From Chitinophaga pinensis (lineage in GTDB: Bacteria > Bacteroidota > Bacteroidia > Chitinophagales > Chitinophagaceae), in assembly GCF_007896845.1 (NCBI RefSeq), contig NZ_VOHS01000003.1:306565-370564 (forward strand): DNA of 64,000 bases, written 5' to 3'. The notes beneath the pieces were generated by a model, which was not told the origin of the DNA, did not search any database, and saw only the letters and a list, made by a program, of their open reading frames with translations. The translations under genes were made by a program, and so were the position numbers. Below, in pieces: positions 27,601 to 36,799 of the stretch (its first letter is position 1; every line of letters begins with the position of its first letter).

Positions 27601-28723
27601 GGTATACAATGACTTTGAGGAAGGGACTATATTGTTTGAGTAGTTTACTTTTCGGGTGATATGCCTGCAGGCATATCAATGCCAGATAACTGAGAAGGTA
27701 TTTCTCCGGTTGTTTAGAAGTCGTTTCCAGCAGGATCTGCAGGATGTGATCCGCCTTTTCTTTGCGTCCGCTATGAAAGTGTAACAGCGCAATAGCGGGC
27801 GTAATATCCTGAAACAATTTTTTATCGTAGGCAGCAACTACCTTGTTGATGGTTGTATATGCTTTTTCTTCCGGTAGTATGGTCAGGGTATAGGTATACA
27901 GGAAAGCAAATAGTGGTGATACCGGAATCGTATTCTTTTTATCCTGCTGCCGTTGTTGTTTGATACCCTGTTCAAAGGAGGTCAGTGCTTTATCGGGCTG
28001 ACCCTCGTAGAGGTGTACTACTGCCTGTGCATATGTAGCTTCTGTACCGGTGATCTCCTCTCCTGCTTCTCCCGCCTGTAAGGTCACTTCTGCATGTGCC
28101 AGGGCAGTCGGTGCTGTCCTGATCAATGTGGCGACCTGTACTTTCAGTTGTTGCAATGCATCAGGTGTACTCATCGCCAGCAGGTGCTGTCTGACCGCCG
28201 CATTATAGATAGTGGTAATGCTGCCGGTATCGAACAAACGCAACAATCCCTCGTATGCCGGATAGTATAACAGATAACAGAGGTATGGAAAATATTCAGC
28301 GAGTTCAAAACTGATTTTCCTGACAGGTTGGAGCAGCAAAGAACGATCGCCGGTAAAAAAGGCTGTCAGTAGTTGCTGTAGTTCCTGCAATCGGGCGCTG
28401 GTACTGTAAAAAGAGTATGGTTTTGCGTGATCGAGCAGACGCAGGTATTCCGGTTTTCTGATATTTTCCGGAAACAGCAGGAAACCCAGCTCCGGGATTA
28501 GGGAATAATTGCCTGCCAGATTATATGTCCCCAGTCCTTTTTCCTTCAGCAGTTCGAGAATATCGAGTATACGGTCCTGCGGCATTTCCCTGACACGGTT
28601 TACTGCGTCAAGAAAAGTATATCGCTCCAGTGGATAAAGGTATACAGACAATACATCAACTACGATGCGGGCATCGGCGTCCAGTGATTGGTACTGCTCA
28701 GTGTAAAAGGAATGATTCACCAT
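24656..28723 (-). CDS. SNF2-family DEAD/DEAH ATPase (Swi2/Snf2-like)
   Basis: Protein of 1355 residues. The last 480 residues form a complete SNF2 motor: Walker [16 protein letters not shown] (about residue 940), DEAH box [11 protein letters not shown] (about 1022), LTGTPVQN, then helicase-C with [13 protein letters not shown] and [20 protein letters not shown]. The first 900 residues are mostly helical, with TPR-like hints ([20 protein letters not shown]) and a central beta-rich part. The architecture resembles bacterial SNF2 proteins of the HepA/RapA-like type, which remodel protein-DNA complexes at the cost of ATP. A short response regulator gene lies 18 bases upstream in the same direction. 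Neither a methylase nor a nuclease neighbour is present, so a phage-defence role is not supported. Confidence 0.9.
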   Translation of the reverse strand: [1355 protein letters not shown]

Positions 28724-28741
28724 GGCTGGTGCAAGTTCCGA

Positions 28742-29155
28742 TCATTCTTTGACAAAAGAAAGCATATACCTCGCAGTAGTCAGGAAAGAAGCGAGGTCGT
28801 TAGGTTTTGTGATATAGTCTTTAACACCCAGTTCAATGCTTTTCGCTTTAAAAACGGGAGATGTTGAGGTGCTCCAGATAATTTTCGGAATATCCATGAA
28901 GCGGCCCTGATCGTTCAGTTCCTTTACTACTTCTACGCCGGTAAGCTCAGGGATATTATAATCGAGTATCATGAGTGCAGGCATATCGCTTTCACCCATG
29001 GTGTCAAGATATTTCACGAATTTTCTACCATTAGGGATGCACACCAGTTGCCAGGTGGGATCTATCTCCTCTATTGCATTTTCCAACAGCTCCTGGTCAT
29101 CAATATCATCTTCCGCCAACAGGATCAGCCTCTTCGAATGGCCTGAAAGTTGCAT
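28742..29155 (-). CDS. Single-domain response regulator
   Basis: CheY-like receiver of 137 residues with the acidic pocket LLAEDDIDDQELL, phosphoacceptor Asp in MILDYNIPELTG (about residue 64), Thr/Ser in WSTSTSP and Lys in YITKPNDL. There is no output domain. Receivers of this subtype (EDDxDD start) commonly pair with phytochrome-like or PAS kinases. It is divergent from the HAMP-array kinase at 29314 and upstream of the SNF2 gene; either the HAMP kinase or the PAS kinase could phosphorylate it. Confidence 0.93.
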   Translation of the reverse strand: MQLSGHSKRLILLAEDDIDDQELLENAIEEIDPTWQLVCIPNGRKFVKYLDTMGESDMPALMILDYNIPELTGVEVVKELNDQGRFMDIPKIIWSTSTSPVFKAKSIELGVKDYITKPNDLASFLTTARYMLSFVKE

Positions 29156-29277
29156 CTGTAAAGTTGTTTTTTAATAAGAACAAATGTAATCACTTCAAAC
29201 CATATAATACATAACATCTATATGCGATAGCCAAAAGAGCCGTAGAGATTGATAAACACAACTTAAAGAAATTTTCA

Positions 29278-29293
29278 ACTTATACATATAAGT
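29278..29293. promoter_or_regulatory. Palindrome before the HAMP kinase
   Basis: ACTTATA-CA-TATAAGT, perfect 7-base arms with 2-base spacer, 20 bases before the ATG at 29314 and in the divergent gap with the response regulator. Could be an operator or leader hairpin. Confidence 0.35.
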
Positions 29294-29313
29294 GTTTCGC
29301 TAACACCTTCACT

Positions 29314-32300
29314 ATGAACACGCGGAGAAAAAATCCCGATAGTACTGCCCTGTCCAAGAAAGATGTGGAAAAGACTCCACAGACTTCCACAACAAAGCGC
29401 AGCAAAGAAACCAAACAAGTATACACACCCGTAGCAGATGAATTGGATTTGCGGCAGTTATTACAGGTCCTGCTGGATGTCAGGAGTGGTAATTTCTCCA
29501 CAAGGATGTCAGCAGACAATATCGGGCTGAGTGGCAAAATCTGTGACACTCTTAATGAGATCATATCTCTGAATGAAACGCTTGTAGAAGAGCTGACCCT
29601 GGCAAGAAATACCATCGGAAAGATGGGACGTCTGAATCACCGTGTGGTCATGCCCCGTACAGCAAAGGGTTCGTGGGATACTGCGGTTGCTTCTATTAAT
29701 ACATTGATCTCTGATCTGGTGCATCCCACTATTGAAATCGCACACGTAATCAGCTCCGTGGCGAAGGGAAACCTCTCGCAGGAAATGCCGTTGCAGATCG
29801 AAGATCACGTGTTGCAGGGGGAATTTGCGCGTATTGCGACAGAGGTGAACGGGATGGTGAAACAGCTGAATCTCTTTTCGCGTGAGGTGACGCGTGTGGC
29901 GCGTGAGGTAGGTTCTGAAGGTAAGCTGGGCGGACAGGCGAAAGTAAAAGATGTGGCCGGTGTGTGGAAAGATCTGACCGACTCTGTAAACCAGATGGCG
30001 GGTAATCTGACAGCACAGGTGCGTAACATCGCAGATGTAACGACAGCGGTAGCCAAAGGTGACCTTTCCAAGAAAATTACTGTGGATGTACAGGGAGAGA
30101 TCCTTGAACTGAAAGATACTATCAATACGATGGTGGATCAGCTGAACTCCTTCTCCTCCGAGGTGACCCGTGTGGCACGTGAGGTAGGTACGGATGGTAA
30201 GCTGGGTGGTCAGGCCGAGGTAAAAGGTGTGGCAGGTACATGGAAAGACCTGACCGACTCCGTAAACCAGATGGCGTCTAACCTGACTGGTCAGGTGCGA
30301 AATATCGCGGAAGTAACAACCGCGGTGGCAAGAGGTGACCTCTCACGTAAAATAACCGTGGACGTACGCGGAGAAATCCTGGAGTTAAAAAACACCATGA
30401 ATACCATGGTGGACCAGCTGAACTCCTTCTCGGTAGAGGTGACGCGTGTGGCGCGTGAGGTAGGTTCCGAAGGTAAACTGGGGGGACAGGCAACAGTAAA
30501 AGGTGTAGGTGGTGTATGGAAAGACCTGACCGATTCGGTAAACCAGATGGCGGGTAACCTGACGGCACAGGTGCGTAACATCGCTGACGTAACCACGGCG
30601 GTGGCAAAAGGTGACCTGTCCCGTAAAATTACCGTGGATGTAAAAGGTGAAATCCTTGAATTAAAAAATACCATCAATACGATGGTGGACCAGCTGAACT
30701 CCTTCGCTTCCGAGGTGACGCGTGTGGCACTGGAGGTAGGTACGGAAGGTAAGCTGGGTGGTCAGGCGAAAGTGCAGGGTGTGGGTGGTACATGGAAAGA
30801 TCTGACCGACTCGGTAAACCAGATGGGATCTAACCTGACGGCTCAGGTGCGTAACATCGCAGAGGTAACAACTGCGGTAGCCAATGGTGACCTGTCAAAG
30901 AAGATCACGGTAAACGTAGAGGGTGAGATCCTTGAACTGAAAAAGACCATTAATACGATGGTGGACCAGCTGAACTCCTTCGCTTCCGAGGTGACGCGTG
31001 TGGCGCTGGAAGTAGGTACAGAAGGTAAGCTGGGTGGTCAGGCGAAAGTGCAGGGTGTCGGTGGTACCTGGAAGGATCTGACAGAGTCGGTGAACCAGAT
31101 GGGATCTAACCTGACGGCGCAGGTACGTAATATCGCAGAGGTAACAACCGCGGTGGCGAAAGGTGATCTGTCGCGTAAGATTACAGTGGATGTGAAGGGA
31201 GAGATCCTCGAGCTGAAAAATACGATCAACACGATGGTGGACCAGCTGAACTCCTTCGGTTCGGAGGTGTTCCGTGTGGCGCGTGAGGTAGGTTCTGAGG
31301 GTAAACTCGGTGGTCAGGCCGATGTACCGGGTGTGGAAGGTCTCTGGAAAGACCTGACCGACTCCGTGAACATTATGGCGTCCAATCTGACCTCACAGGT
31401 ACGTAACATCGCGGAGGTAACGACGGCGGTGGCAAACGGTGACCTGTCGCGTAAAATTGAAGTAGACGTTAAAGGAGAGATCCTTGAATTGAAAAATACC
31501 ATCAACACCATGGTGGAACAGCTGCGTGCGTTTGCCTCTGAGGTAACGCGTGTGGCGCGTGAAGTGGGTACAGACGGTAAATTGGGTGGTCAGGCATTCG
31601 TACCGGGTGTCGGTGGTACATGGAAAGACCTGACGGATTCCGTAAACCAGATGGCCGGTAACCTGACGGCACAGGTGCGTAATATCGCAGATGTGGCGAT
31701 TGCGGTGGCGAATGGAGACATGTCCCGTAAGATTACAGTGGACGTACGTGGAGAGATCCTGCAGCTGAAAGAAACACTGAATACAATGGTGGATCAGTTG
31801 CGTGCATTCGCTTCTGAGGTGACGCGTGTGGCGCGTGAGGTGGGTACAGATGGTAAACTGGGTGGTCAGGCATTCGTACCGGGTGTCGCTGGTACATGGA
31901 AGGATCTGACGGACTCCGTAAACCAGATGACGGGTAACCTGACCTCACAGGTGCGTAACATCGCTGAGGTAACAAAAGCGGTGGCATCAGGTGACCTGTC
32001 CAAGAAAGTAACAATTGACGTTAAAGGAGAAATCCTTGATCTGAAAAATACCATCAACACGATGGTGGACCAGCTGAACTCCTTCGCCTTTGAGGTGACG
32101 CGTGTGGCCCGTGAGGTCGGTACGGAAGGTAAACTGGGTGGTCAGGCTGAAGTACAGGGCGTGGGTGGTACATGGAAAGACCTGACAGACTCGGTGAACA
32201 TGATGGCGTCCAACCTGACGAATCAGGTGCGTGGTATCGCGAAAGTAGTAACCGCAGTGGCAACGGGTAATCTGAAACAGAAACTCTCCATCGTATCACG

Positions 32301-35300
32301 TGGTGAGGTGGCACAGCTGACCGAAACCATCAACGAAATGATCGATACACTGGCCCTCTTTGCCGATCAGGTAACAACGGTGGCCCGTGAGGTGGGTGTA
32401 GAAGGAAGATTGGGTGGTCAGGCAAGTGTACCTGGTGCATCCGGTATCTGGAAAAACCTGACGGAAAACGTAAACCAGCTGGCAGAGAACCTCACCACAC
32501 AGGTACGTGCTATCTCGGCAGTAGCTTCGGCGGTAACGAAAGGTGATCTGACCCAGATGATCCGCGTGGAAGCGAAAGGTGAGGTAGAAGAACTGAAAGA
32601 TACCATCAACCAGATGATTGCCAACCTGAAACAGACAACCCTCCGTAATCAGGAACAAGACTGGTTGAAATCCAACCTTGCGAAATTCACGCAGATGCTG
32701 CAGGGGCAGAAAGACCTGAATACGGTAACCCGCCGTATCCTGTCAGAGCTCGCTCAGGTAGTAAATGCGCAAAAAGGCATGTTCTACATTCTGGAACAGG
32801 AAGAGAACCTGCTGAATCCAAAACTGAAATTATTTGCAGCATATGCATATGGTAACGAGGTAAGCGTATCCCGTGAGTTTGCCCTCGGACAAGGACTCGT
32901 GGGACAGTGTGCCGTAGAAAAAGAACGTATCCTGCTGACTAACGTACCGTCTAATTATATTAAGATCAGCTCCGGATTAGGTGAAGCTACGCCTGTTAAC
33001 CTGATCGTACTACCGGTATTGTTTGAGCAGGAGATCAAAGCAGTAATAGAACTTGCCTCTTTCGATACCTTCAGCCAGACACACTTAGACTTCCTGAGTC
33101 AGCTGACAGAAAGTATCGGTATCGTATTGAACACGATCGAGGCTAACTCAAGAACGGAAGATCTGCTGGAACAATCCCAGTCACTGGCTGATGAGCTGAG
33201 AAGAACGAACGAGGAACTGCAGGATAAAGCGCATCTGTTGGTGAAACAGAAAGATGAAGTGGAAGAGAAGAACAAGGAGGTGGAAGAAGCCAGAAGATCA
33301 CTGGAAGAAAAAGCAGAACAGTTACAGCTGACATCAAAGTATAAATCAGAGTTCCTTGCAAACATGTCGCACGAGTTGCGTACACCGCTGAACTCATTGT
33401 TGATATTAGCGCAACAGTTGTATGAAAACCATGATGGTAACCTGAATGAAAAACAGGTACGTTATGCGAAAACCATCCATAGTTGTGGTGATGACCTGAT
33501 ACAACTGATCAACGATATTCTTGACCTCTCAAAGATCGAGTCTGGTTATATCTCTACCGACTTTATCAAGGTGCGTTTCAACGAAGTAGTATCTTTTGTG
33601 GAAACTACCTTCAAACACATCTCCGAAAGTAAGAGTCTCCGCTTCCGTATCGAAATGGATGATCAATTGCCACAGTCACTGGAAACGGACGTACAGCGTC
33701 TCAACCAGATTCTGAAAAACCTGTTGTCAAATGCATTCAAATTCACCGAAAAAGGAGAAGTAAAACTCCGCATCTATGAAGCTAAACGTAACTGGCGACT
33801 GATGAACGGTAGTCTTGACAGTGCGGACAGAGTAGTGGCATTCGAGATCAGGGATACCGGCATCGGTATTTCAAAAGACAAACAGAATATCATTTTCGAA
33901 GCATTCCAGCAAGCGGAAGGTTCTACCAGCCGTAAGTATGGTGGTACCGGTCTGGGGCTGTCTATCAGCCGTGGTCTGGCAGACCTGCTGGGTGGTTCTA
34001 TCGAATTGGAAAGTGAAGTTGGAAGAGGAAGTATCTTTACTTTGTTCCTGCCATTACAATACAATCCGGCTGCGATCAAACGCGAGAAACAAAGTAGTCT
34101 GACAGTAGGACAATATCAGTTGCCCGAAAGCTATGAGCCGACTCTTGTACAACCAATAGCACAGACGAAACTGCCGGAAAATCTGGAAGGACTGAATGAG
34201 ATCATCAACGAAATAGGCGACGACCGAACCCATGTCATTGAATCAGACAAAGTCGTATTGATCGTAGAAGACGATGTGCGCTTTGCGAAGATCATGCTGG
34301 AAAAAGCCCATGAAATGGGATTGAAAGTGGTGGTGGCAACCAGCTTCGGTGATGTATTCGATCTGACCAACAAGTATAATCCGATTGCAGTTACACTGGA
34401 TGTGAAGTTGCCGGATGCCAGTGGATGGAGGGTGCTTGATCTGTTCAAAAATGATATTAACTTAAGGCATATCCCGATTCACCTCATATCCGGAGAAGAA
34501 AACCGTTTACTGGCAATGCATCGTGGTGCAAGAAGTTTCAGTCTGAAGCCACTGAAAGCTGAAGCACTGAATATATTGTTCAACAGTATCATGGAACATG
34601 ATAGCCGCAAGACGAAGAAAGTGCTTGTGGTAGAAGACAATGAACCGGATGCATCACAGATTGCGCGTATCCTTGACAATGGGGAGCTGATAGAAATGGA
34701 CTTTGTGGAAAACGGTAAAGCCGCTATTGATAAGGTGAATAGTACATTATATGATTGTATCATTGCAGACTATATGTTGCCGGATATAGATGGTGCTGAG
34801 TTTGTAGCCAATATGAATACGGTTAACAGGCACAATGCTACACCGGTGATTGTGTACTCCGCGAAAGACTTTACCAACAATGAGCGCTCGAAACTGAAGC
34901 AGTATGCCAATAAAATACTGCTGAAAGGCGTTAACTCATTGGACCTGTTGCTGGAAGAAACGATTATGCAGTTGCATATCAATCACCAGTTCCTTGCACC
35001 GGAGAAGAAGAAACTTATCGAAGATCTGCGTTCACAGAAAGATGTGTTGATCCATAAAAACGTACTGGTAGTCGATGATGACGTACGTAACCTGTTTGCA
35101 TTGACCACTGCCTTTGAACGTTTCCATATCAATACCATTACCGCAGAAAGTGGCAAGGAAGCCATGAATATCCTGAGCGAGAATAGTGATATCGATATTG
35201 TACTGATGGATATTATGATGCCTGAGATGGATGGCTATGAGACGATGCAGAAGATCAGAAGGGAACATAAGAACAGTGCTTTGCCTATTATTGCAGTTAC

Positions 35301-35421
35301 GGCCAAGGCGATGAAAGGCGATAGAGAGAAATGTCTGGAAGCAGGGGCTTCAGATTATATTACAAAACCGTTAAAAATTGATCAGTTATTATCGTTGATG
35401 CGGGTATGGTTGTATAGATAG
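29314..35421 (+). CDS. Giant HAMP-array hybrid histidine kinase with three receivers
   Basis: Cytoplasmic hybrid kinase of 2035 residues with no membrane segment. Order: about 150 residues with a degenerate HAMP, then ten tandem 92-residue HAMP-type units (about 185-1105, each with [26 protein letters not shown] and GDLSRKITV), GAF domain (about 1130-1290), coiled coil, HisKA with [13 protein letters not shown] (His about 1352), HATPase ([10 protein letters not shown]), then REC1 (about 1648), REC2 (about 1769) and REC3 (about 1917), each with its Asp ([24 protein letters not shown]). This is the group III (Nik1-like) layout, known in fungal osmosensing and in bacteria. Three receivers suggest a multi-step phosphorelay, but no Hpt domain is visible here. 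The kinase is followed after 35 bases by the REC-kinase gene. Confidence 0.96.
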   Translation: MNTRRKNPDSTALSKKDVEKTPQTSTTKRSKETKQVYTPVADELDLRQLLQVLLDVRSGNFSTRMSADNIGLSGKICDTLNEIISLNETLVEELTLARNTIGKMGRLNHRVVMPRTAKGSWDTAVASINTLISDLVHPTIEIAHVISSVAKGNLSQEMPLQIEDHVLQGEFARIATEVNGMVKQLNLFSREVTRVAREVGSEGKLGGQAKVKDVAGVWKDLTDSVNQMAGNLTAQVRNIADVTTAVAKGDLSKKITVDVQGEILELKDTINTMVDQLNSFSSEVTRVAREVGTDGKLGGQAEVKGVAGTWKDLTDSVNQMASNLTGQVRNIAEVTTAVARGDLSRKITVDVRGEILELKNTMNTMVDQLNSFSVEVTRVAREVGSEGKLGGQATVKGVGGVWKDLTDSVNQMAGNLTAQVRNIADVTTAVAKGDLSRKITVDVKGEILELKNTINTMVDQLNSFASEVTRVALEVGTEGKLGGQAKVQGVGGTWKDLTDSVNQMGSNLTAQVRNIAEVTTAVANGDLSKKITVNVEGEILELKKTINTMVDQLNSFASEVTRVALEVGTEGKLGGQAKVQGVGGTWKDLTESVNQMGSNLTAQVRNIAEVTTAVAKGDLSRKITVDVKGEILELKNTINTMVDQLNSFGSEVFRVAREVGSEGKLGGQADVPGVEGLWKDLTDSVNIMASNLTSQVRNIAEVTTAVANGDLSRKIEVDVKGEILELKNTINTMVEQLRAFASEVTRVAREVGTDGKLGGQAFVPGVGGTWKDLTDSVNQMAGNLTAQVRNIADVAIAVANGDMSRKITVDVRGEILQLKETLNTMVDQLRAFASEVTRVAREVGTDGKLGGQAFVPGVAGTWKDLTDSVNQMTGNLTSQVRNIAEVTKAVASGDLSKKVTIDVKGEILDLKNTINTMVDQLNSFAFEVTRVAREVGTEGKLGGQAEVQGVGGTWKDLTDSVNMMASNLTNQVRGIAKVVTAVATGNLKQKLSIVSRGEVAQLTETINEMIDTLALFADQVTTVAREVGVEGRLGGQASVPGASGIWKNLTENVNQLAENLTTQVRAISAVASAVTKGDLTQMIRVEAKGEVEELKDTINQMIANLKQTTLRNQEQDWLKSNLAKFTQMLQGQKDLNTVTRRILSELAQVVNAQKGMFYILEQEENLLNPKLKLFAAYAYGNEVSVSREFALGQGLVGQCAVEKERILLTNVPSNYIKISSGLGEATPVNLIVLPVLFEQEIKAVIELASFDTFSQTHLDFLSQLTESIGIVLNTIEANSRTEDLLEQSQSLADELRRTNEELQDKAHLLVKQKDEVEEKNKEVEEARRSLEEKAEQLQLTSKYKSEFLANMSHELRTPLNSLLILAQQLYENHDGNLNEKQVRYAKTIHSCGDDLIQLINDILDLSKIESGYISTDFIKVRFNEVVSFVETTFKHISESKSLRFRIEMDDQLPQSLETDVQRLNQILKNLLSNAFKFTEKGEVKLRIYEAKRNWRLMNGSLDSADRVVAFEIRDTGIGISKDKQNIIFEAFQQAEGSTSRKYGGTGLGLSISRGLADLLGGSIELESEVGRGSIFTLFLPLQYNPAAIKREKQSSLTVGQYQLPESYEPTLVQPIAQTKLPENLEGLNEIINEIGDDRTHVIESDKVVLIVEDDVRFAKIMLEKAHEMGLKVVVATSFGDVFDLTNKYNPIAVTLDVKLPDASGWRVLDLFKNDINLRHIPIHLISGEENRLLAMHRGARSFSLKPLKAEALNILFNSIMEHDSRKTKKVLVVEDNEPDASQIARILDNGELIEMDFVENGKAAIDKVNSTLYDCIIADYMLPDIDGAEFVANMNTVNRHNATPVIVYSAKDFTNNERSKLKQYANKILLKGVNSLDLLLEETIMQLHINHQFLAPEKKKLIEDLRSQKDVLIHKNVLVVDDDVRNLFALTTAFERFHINTITAESGKEAMNILSENSDIDIVLMDIMMPEMDGYETMQKIRREHKNSALPIIAVTAKAMKGDREKCLEAGASDYITKPLKIDQLLSLMRVWLYR
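29868..32630 (+). repeat. Ten tandem 276-bp units encoding HAMP domains
   Basis: DNA repeats of 276 bases with the recurrent core ATGGTGGACCAGCTGAACTC and GAGGTGACGCGTGTGGC. Units 4 and 5 are almost identical at both protein and DNA level, units 7 and 8 also closely alike, while units 1, 6 and 10 are more diverged. The pattern indicates ongoing duplication and conversion within the gene, always in whole 92-codon steps so that the frame is kept. Confidence 0.9.
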
Positions 35422-35456
35422 TATATAGAGTATTCATTTGAAAAAATCAGACAGTT

Positions 35457-36731
35457 TTGCACGAACAGGATTTAATAAAAATATTAGTTGTTGACGACCG
35501 GTTGGATAATTTATTATCGATTGAATCCATCCTGGAAAGGGAGAGCTATACGATTGTAAAAGCCAACTCGGGTAGGGCTGCACTGAAGATCCTGTTGAAG
35601 GAATTTGATTTTTCATTGATACTGATGGATGTACAGATGCCGGATATGAACGGCTTTGAAACTGCAGCCCTGATCTATCAGCGGGATAAACTGAAAGAGA
35701 TTCCCATCATTTTCATTACAGCACACAGTCATGAAGAAGAAGCGATCTTTAAAGGATATAAAGTAGGTGCGGTAGACTTTATCTATAAGCCGATCAATCC
35801 TGAGTTACTACGTGTAAAGGTAGGCCTGTTCGTTGAGCTGTACCGGAAAACGCAGTCTCTTATTGCGCAGGAGCAGAAACTGCTTACTGCAAATGCTTCC
35901 CTGCAAAGGGAAATTGAAGAGAAGGAAGCTTCTGAGTTAAAGGTGCGTGAGTTGAACAGACAATTGTTACAGAACAATATGCACCTGAAAGCAGTCAATG
36001 AAGAGCTGGACAGGTTTGCCTATATCGCTTCGCATGACCTGCAGGAACCTTTGCGTAAGATCAGGGTGTTCAGTGATATGATCCTTCAGAAGAAGAGCAG
36101 TACGGGCGACGTCGATAAATATGTACATAAGATCACCAATGCAACGATTCGTATGCAACAGCTGGTGAGTGATCTGTTACGCTTTTCCCGTCATTCCATT
36201 CAGGGAGGTGACTTCACGGTATGTGATCTGAATGATCTGGTACGCGACGCATTGACAGAACTGGAGATCAAAGTACAGCAATCCAGTGCCAATATAAAGA
36301 TCGAGAAACTGCCTTCTATACAGGTAATACCTACTTTAATGCGACAGGTGTTTTACAACCTGATCAGCAATGCGCTGAAGTTCCGTAAAAAGGAAGTATC
36401 TCCGGAAGTACGTATTTATGCCGAGTTGGTAGCGTCTCCTGATCCTCATCTGCGTGAAAGACCAGATGGTAATTACTATAAGATCTTTGTTGTTGATAAT
36501 GGGATTGGCTTTGAAAGTCAGTATGTCGAAGATATATTCGTTGTGTTTAAGCGACTACACAGTTATCATGAGATTGAAGGGACAGGTATCGGCTTGTCTA
36601 TCTGTAAAAAGATCATGGAGCAACACAATGGTTTTATTACGGCGATGAGTGAAATTGATAATGGCGCGACGTTTATTATCGGGATACCGGAGAAACAGCT
36701 ATTGCCGGTGAATATGTCCTTAATGGAATAA
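35457..36731 (+). CDS. Receiver-histidine kinase fusion (REC-HisKA-HATPase)
   Basis: Soluble protein of 424 residues. N-terminal receiver (ILVVDDRLDNLLSIE, phosphoacceptor in LILMDVQMPDMNG, Lys in FIYKPINP), then a coiled coil, HisKA with YIASHDLQEPLRK and a full HATPase (NALKF, DNGIGFESQYVED, GTGIGLSIC). The start must be TTG 35457, because the in-frame codon at 35439 is a stop and no ATG precedes the receiver motif. Such REC-kinases typically receive phosphate from an upstream kinase, here most likely the HAMP-array kinase 35 bases upstream, and then act on a further regulator. The order HAMP kinase then REC-kinase is a frequent Bacteroidota operon. Confidence 0.92.
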   Translation: MHEQDLIKILVVDDRLDNLLSIESILERESYTIVKANSGRAALKILLKEFDFSLILMDVQMPDMNGFETAALIYQRDKLKEIPIIFITAHSHEEEAIFKGYKVGAVDFIYKPINPELLRVKVGLFVELYRKTQSLIAQEQKLLTANASLQREIEEKEASELKVRELNRQLLQNNMHLKAVNEELDRFAYIASHDLQEPLRKIRVFSDMILQKKSSTGDVDKYVHKITNATIRMQQLVSDLLRFSRHSIQGGDFTVCDLNDLVRDALTELEIKVQQSSANIKIEKLPSIQVIPTLMRQVFYNLISNALKFRKKEVSPEVRIYAELVASPDPHLRERPDGNYYKIFVVDNGIGFESQYVEDIFVVFKRLHSYHEIEGTGIGLSICKKIMEQHNGFITAMSEIDNGATFIIGIPEKQLLPVNMSLME

Positions 36732-36741
36732 AATCTTTATA

Positions 36742-36786
36742 AAAGAAGAAAGGCCGTCAGCAATTAACTGGCGGCCTTTCTTCTTT
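36742..36786. terminator. Bidirectional terminator
   Basis: AAAGAAGAAAGGCCG (36742-36756) pairs perfectly with CGGCCTTTCTTCTTT (36772-36786) between convergent genes; the A and T runs serve both strands. Confidence 0.9.
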
Positions 36787-36799
36787 ATAACAATCCGGA

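Noticed and set aside
24656..28723. SNF2 gene as part of a DISARM or other defence island
   Set aside because: No methylase, nuclease, PLD or other defence partner is nearby.
29868..32630. Tandem repeats as a CRISPR array
   Set aside because: Units of 276 bases are coding and encode HAMP domains; no spacer-repeat pattern exists in the window.
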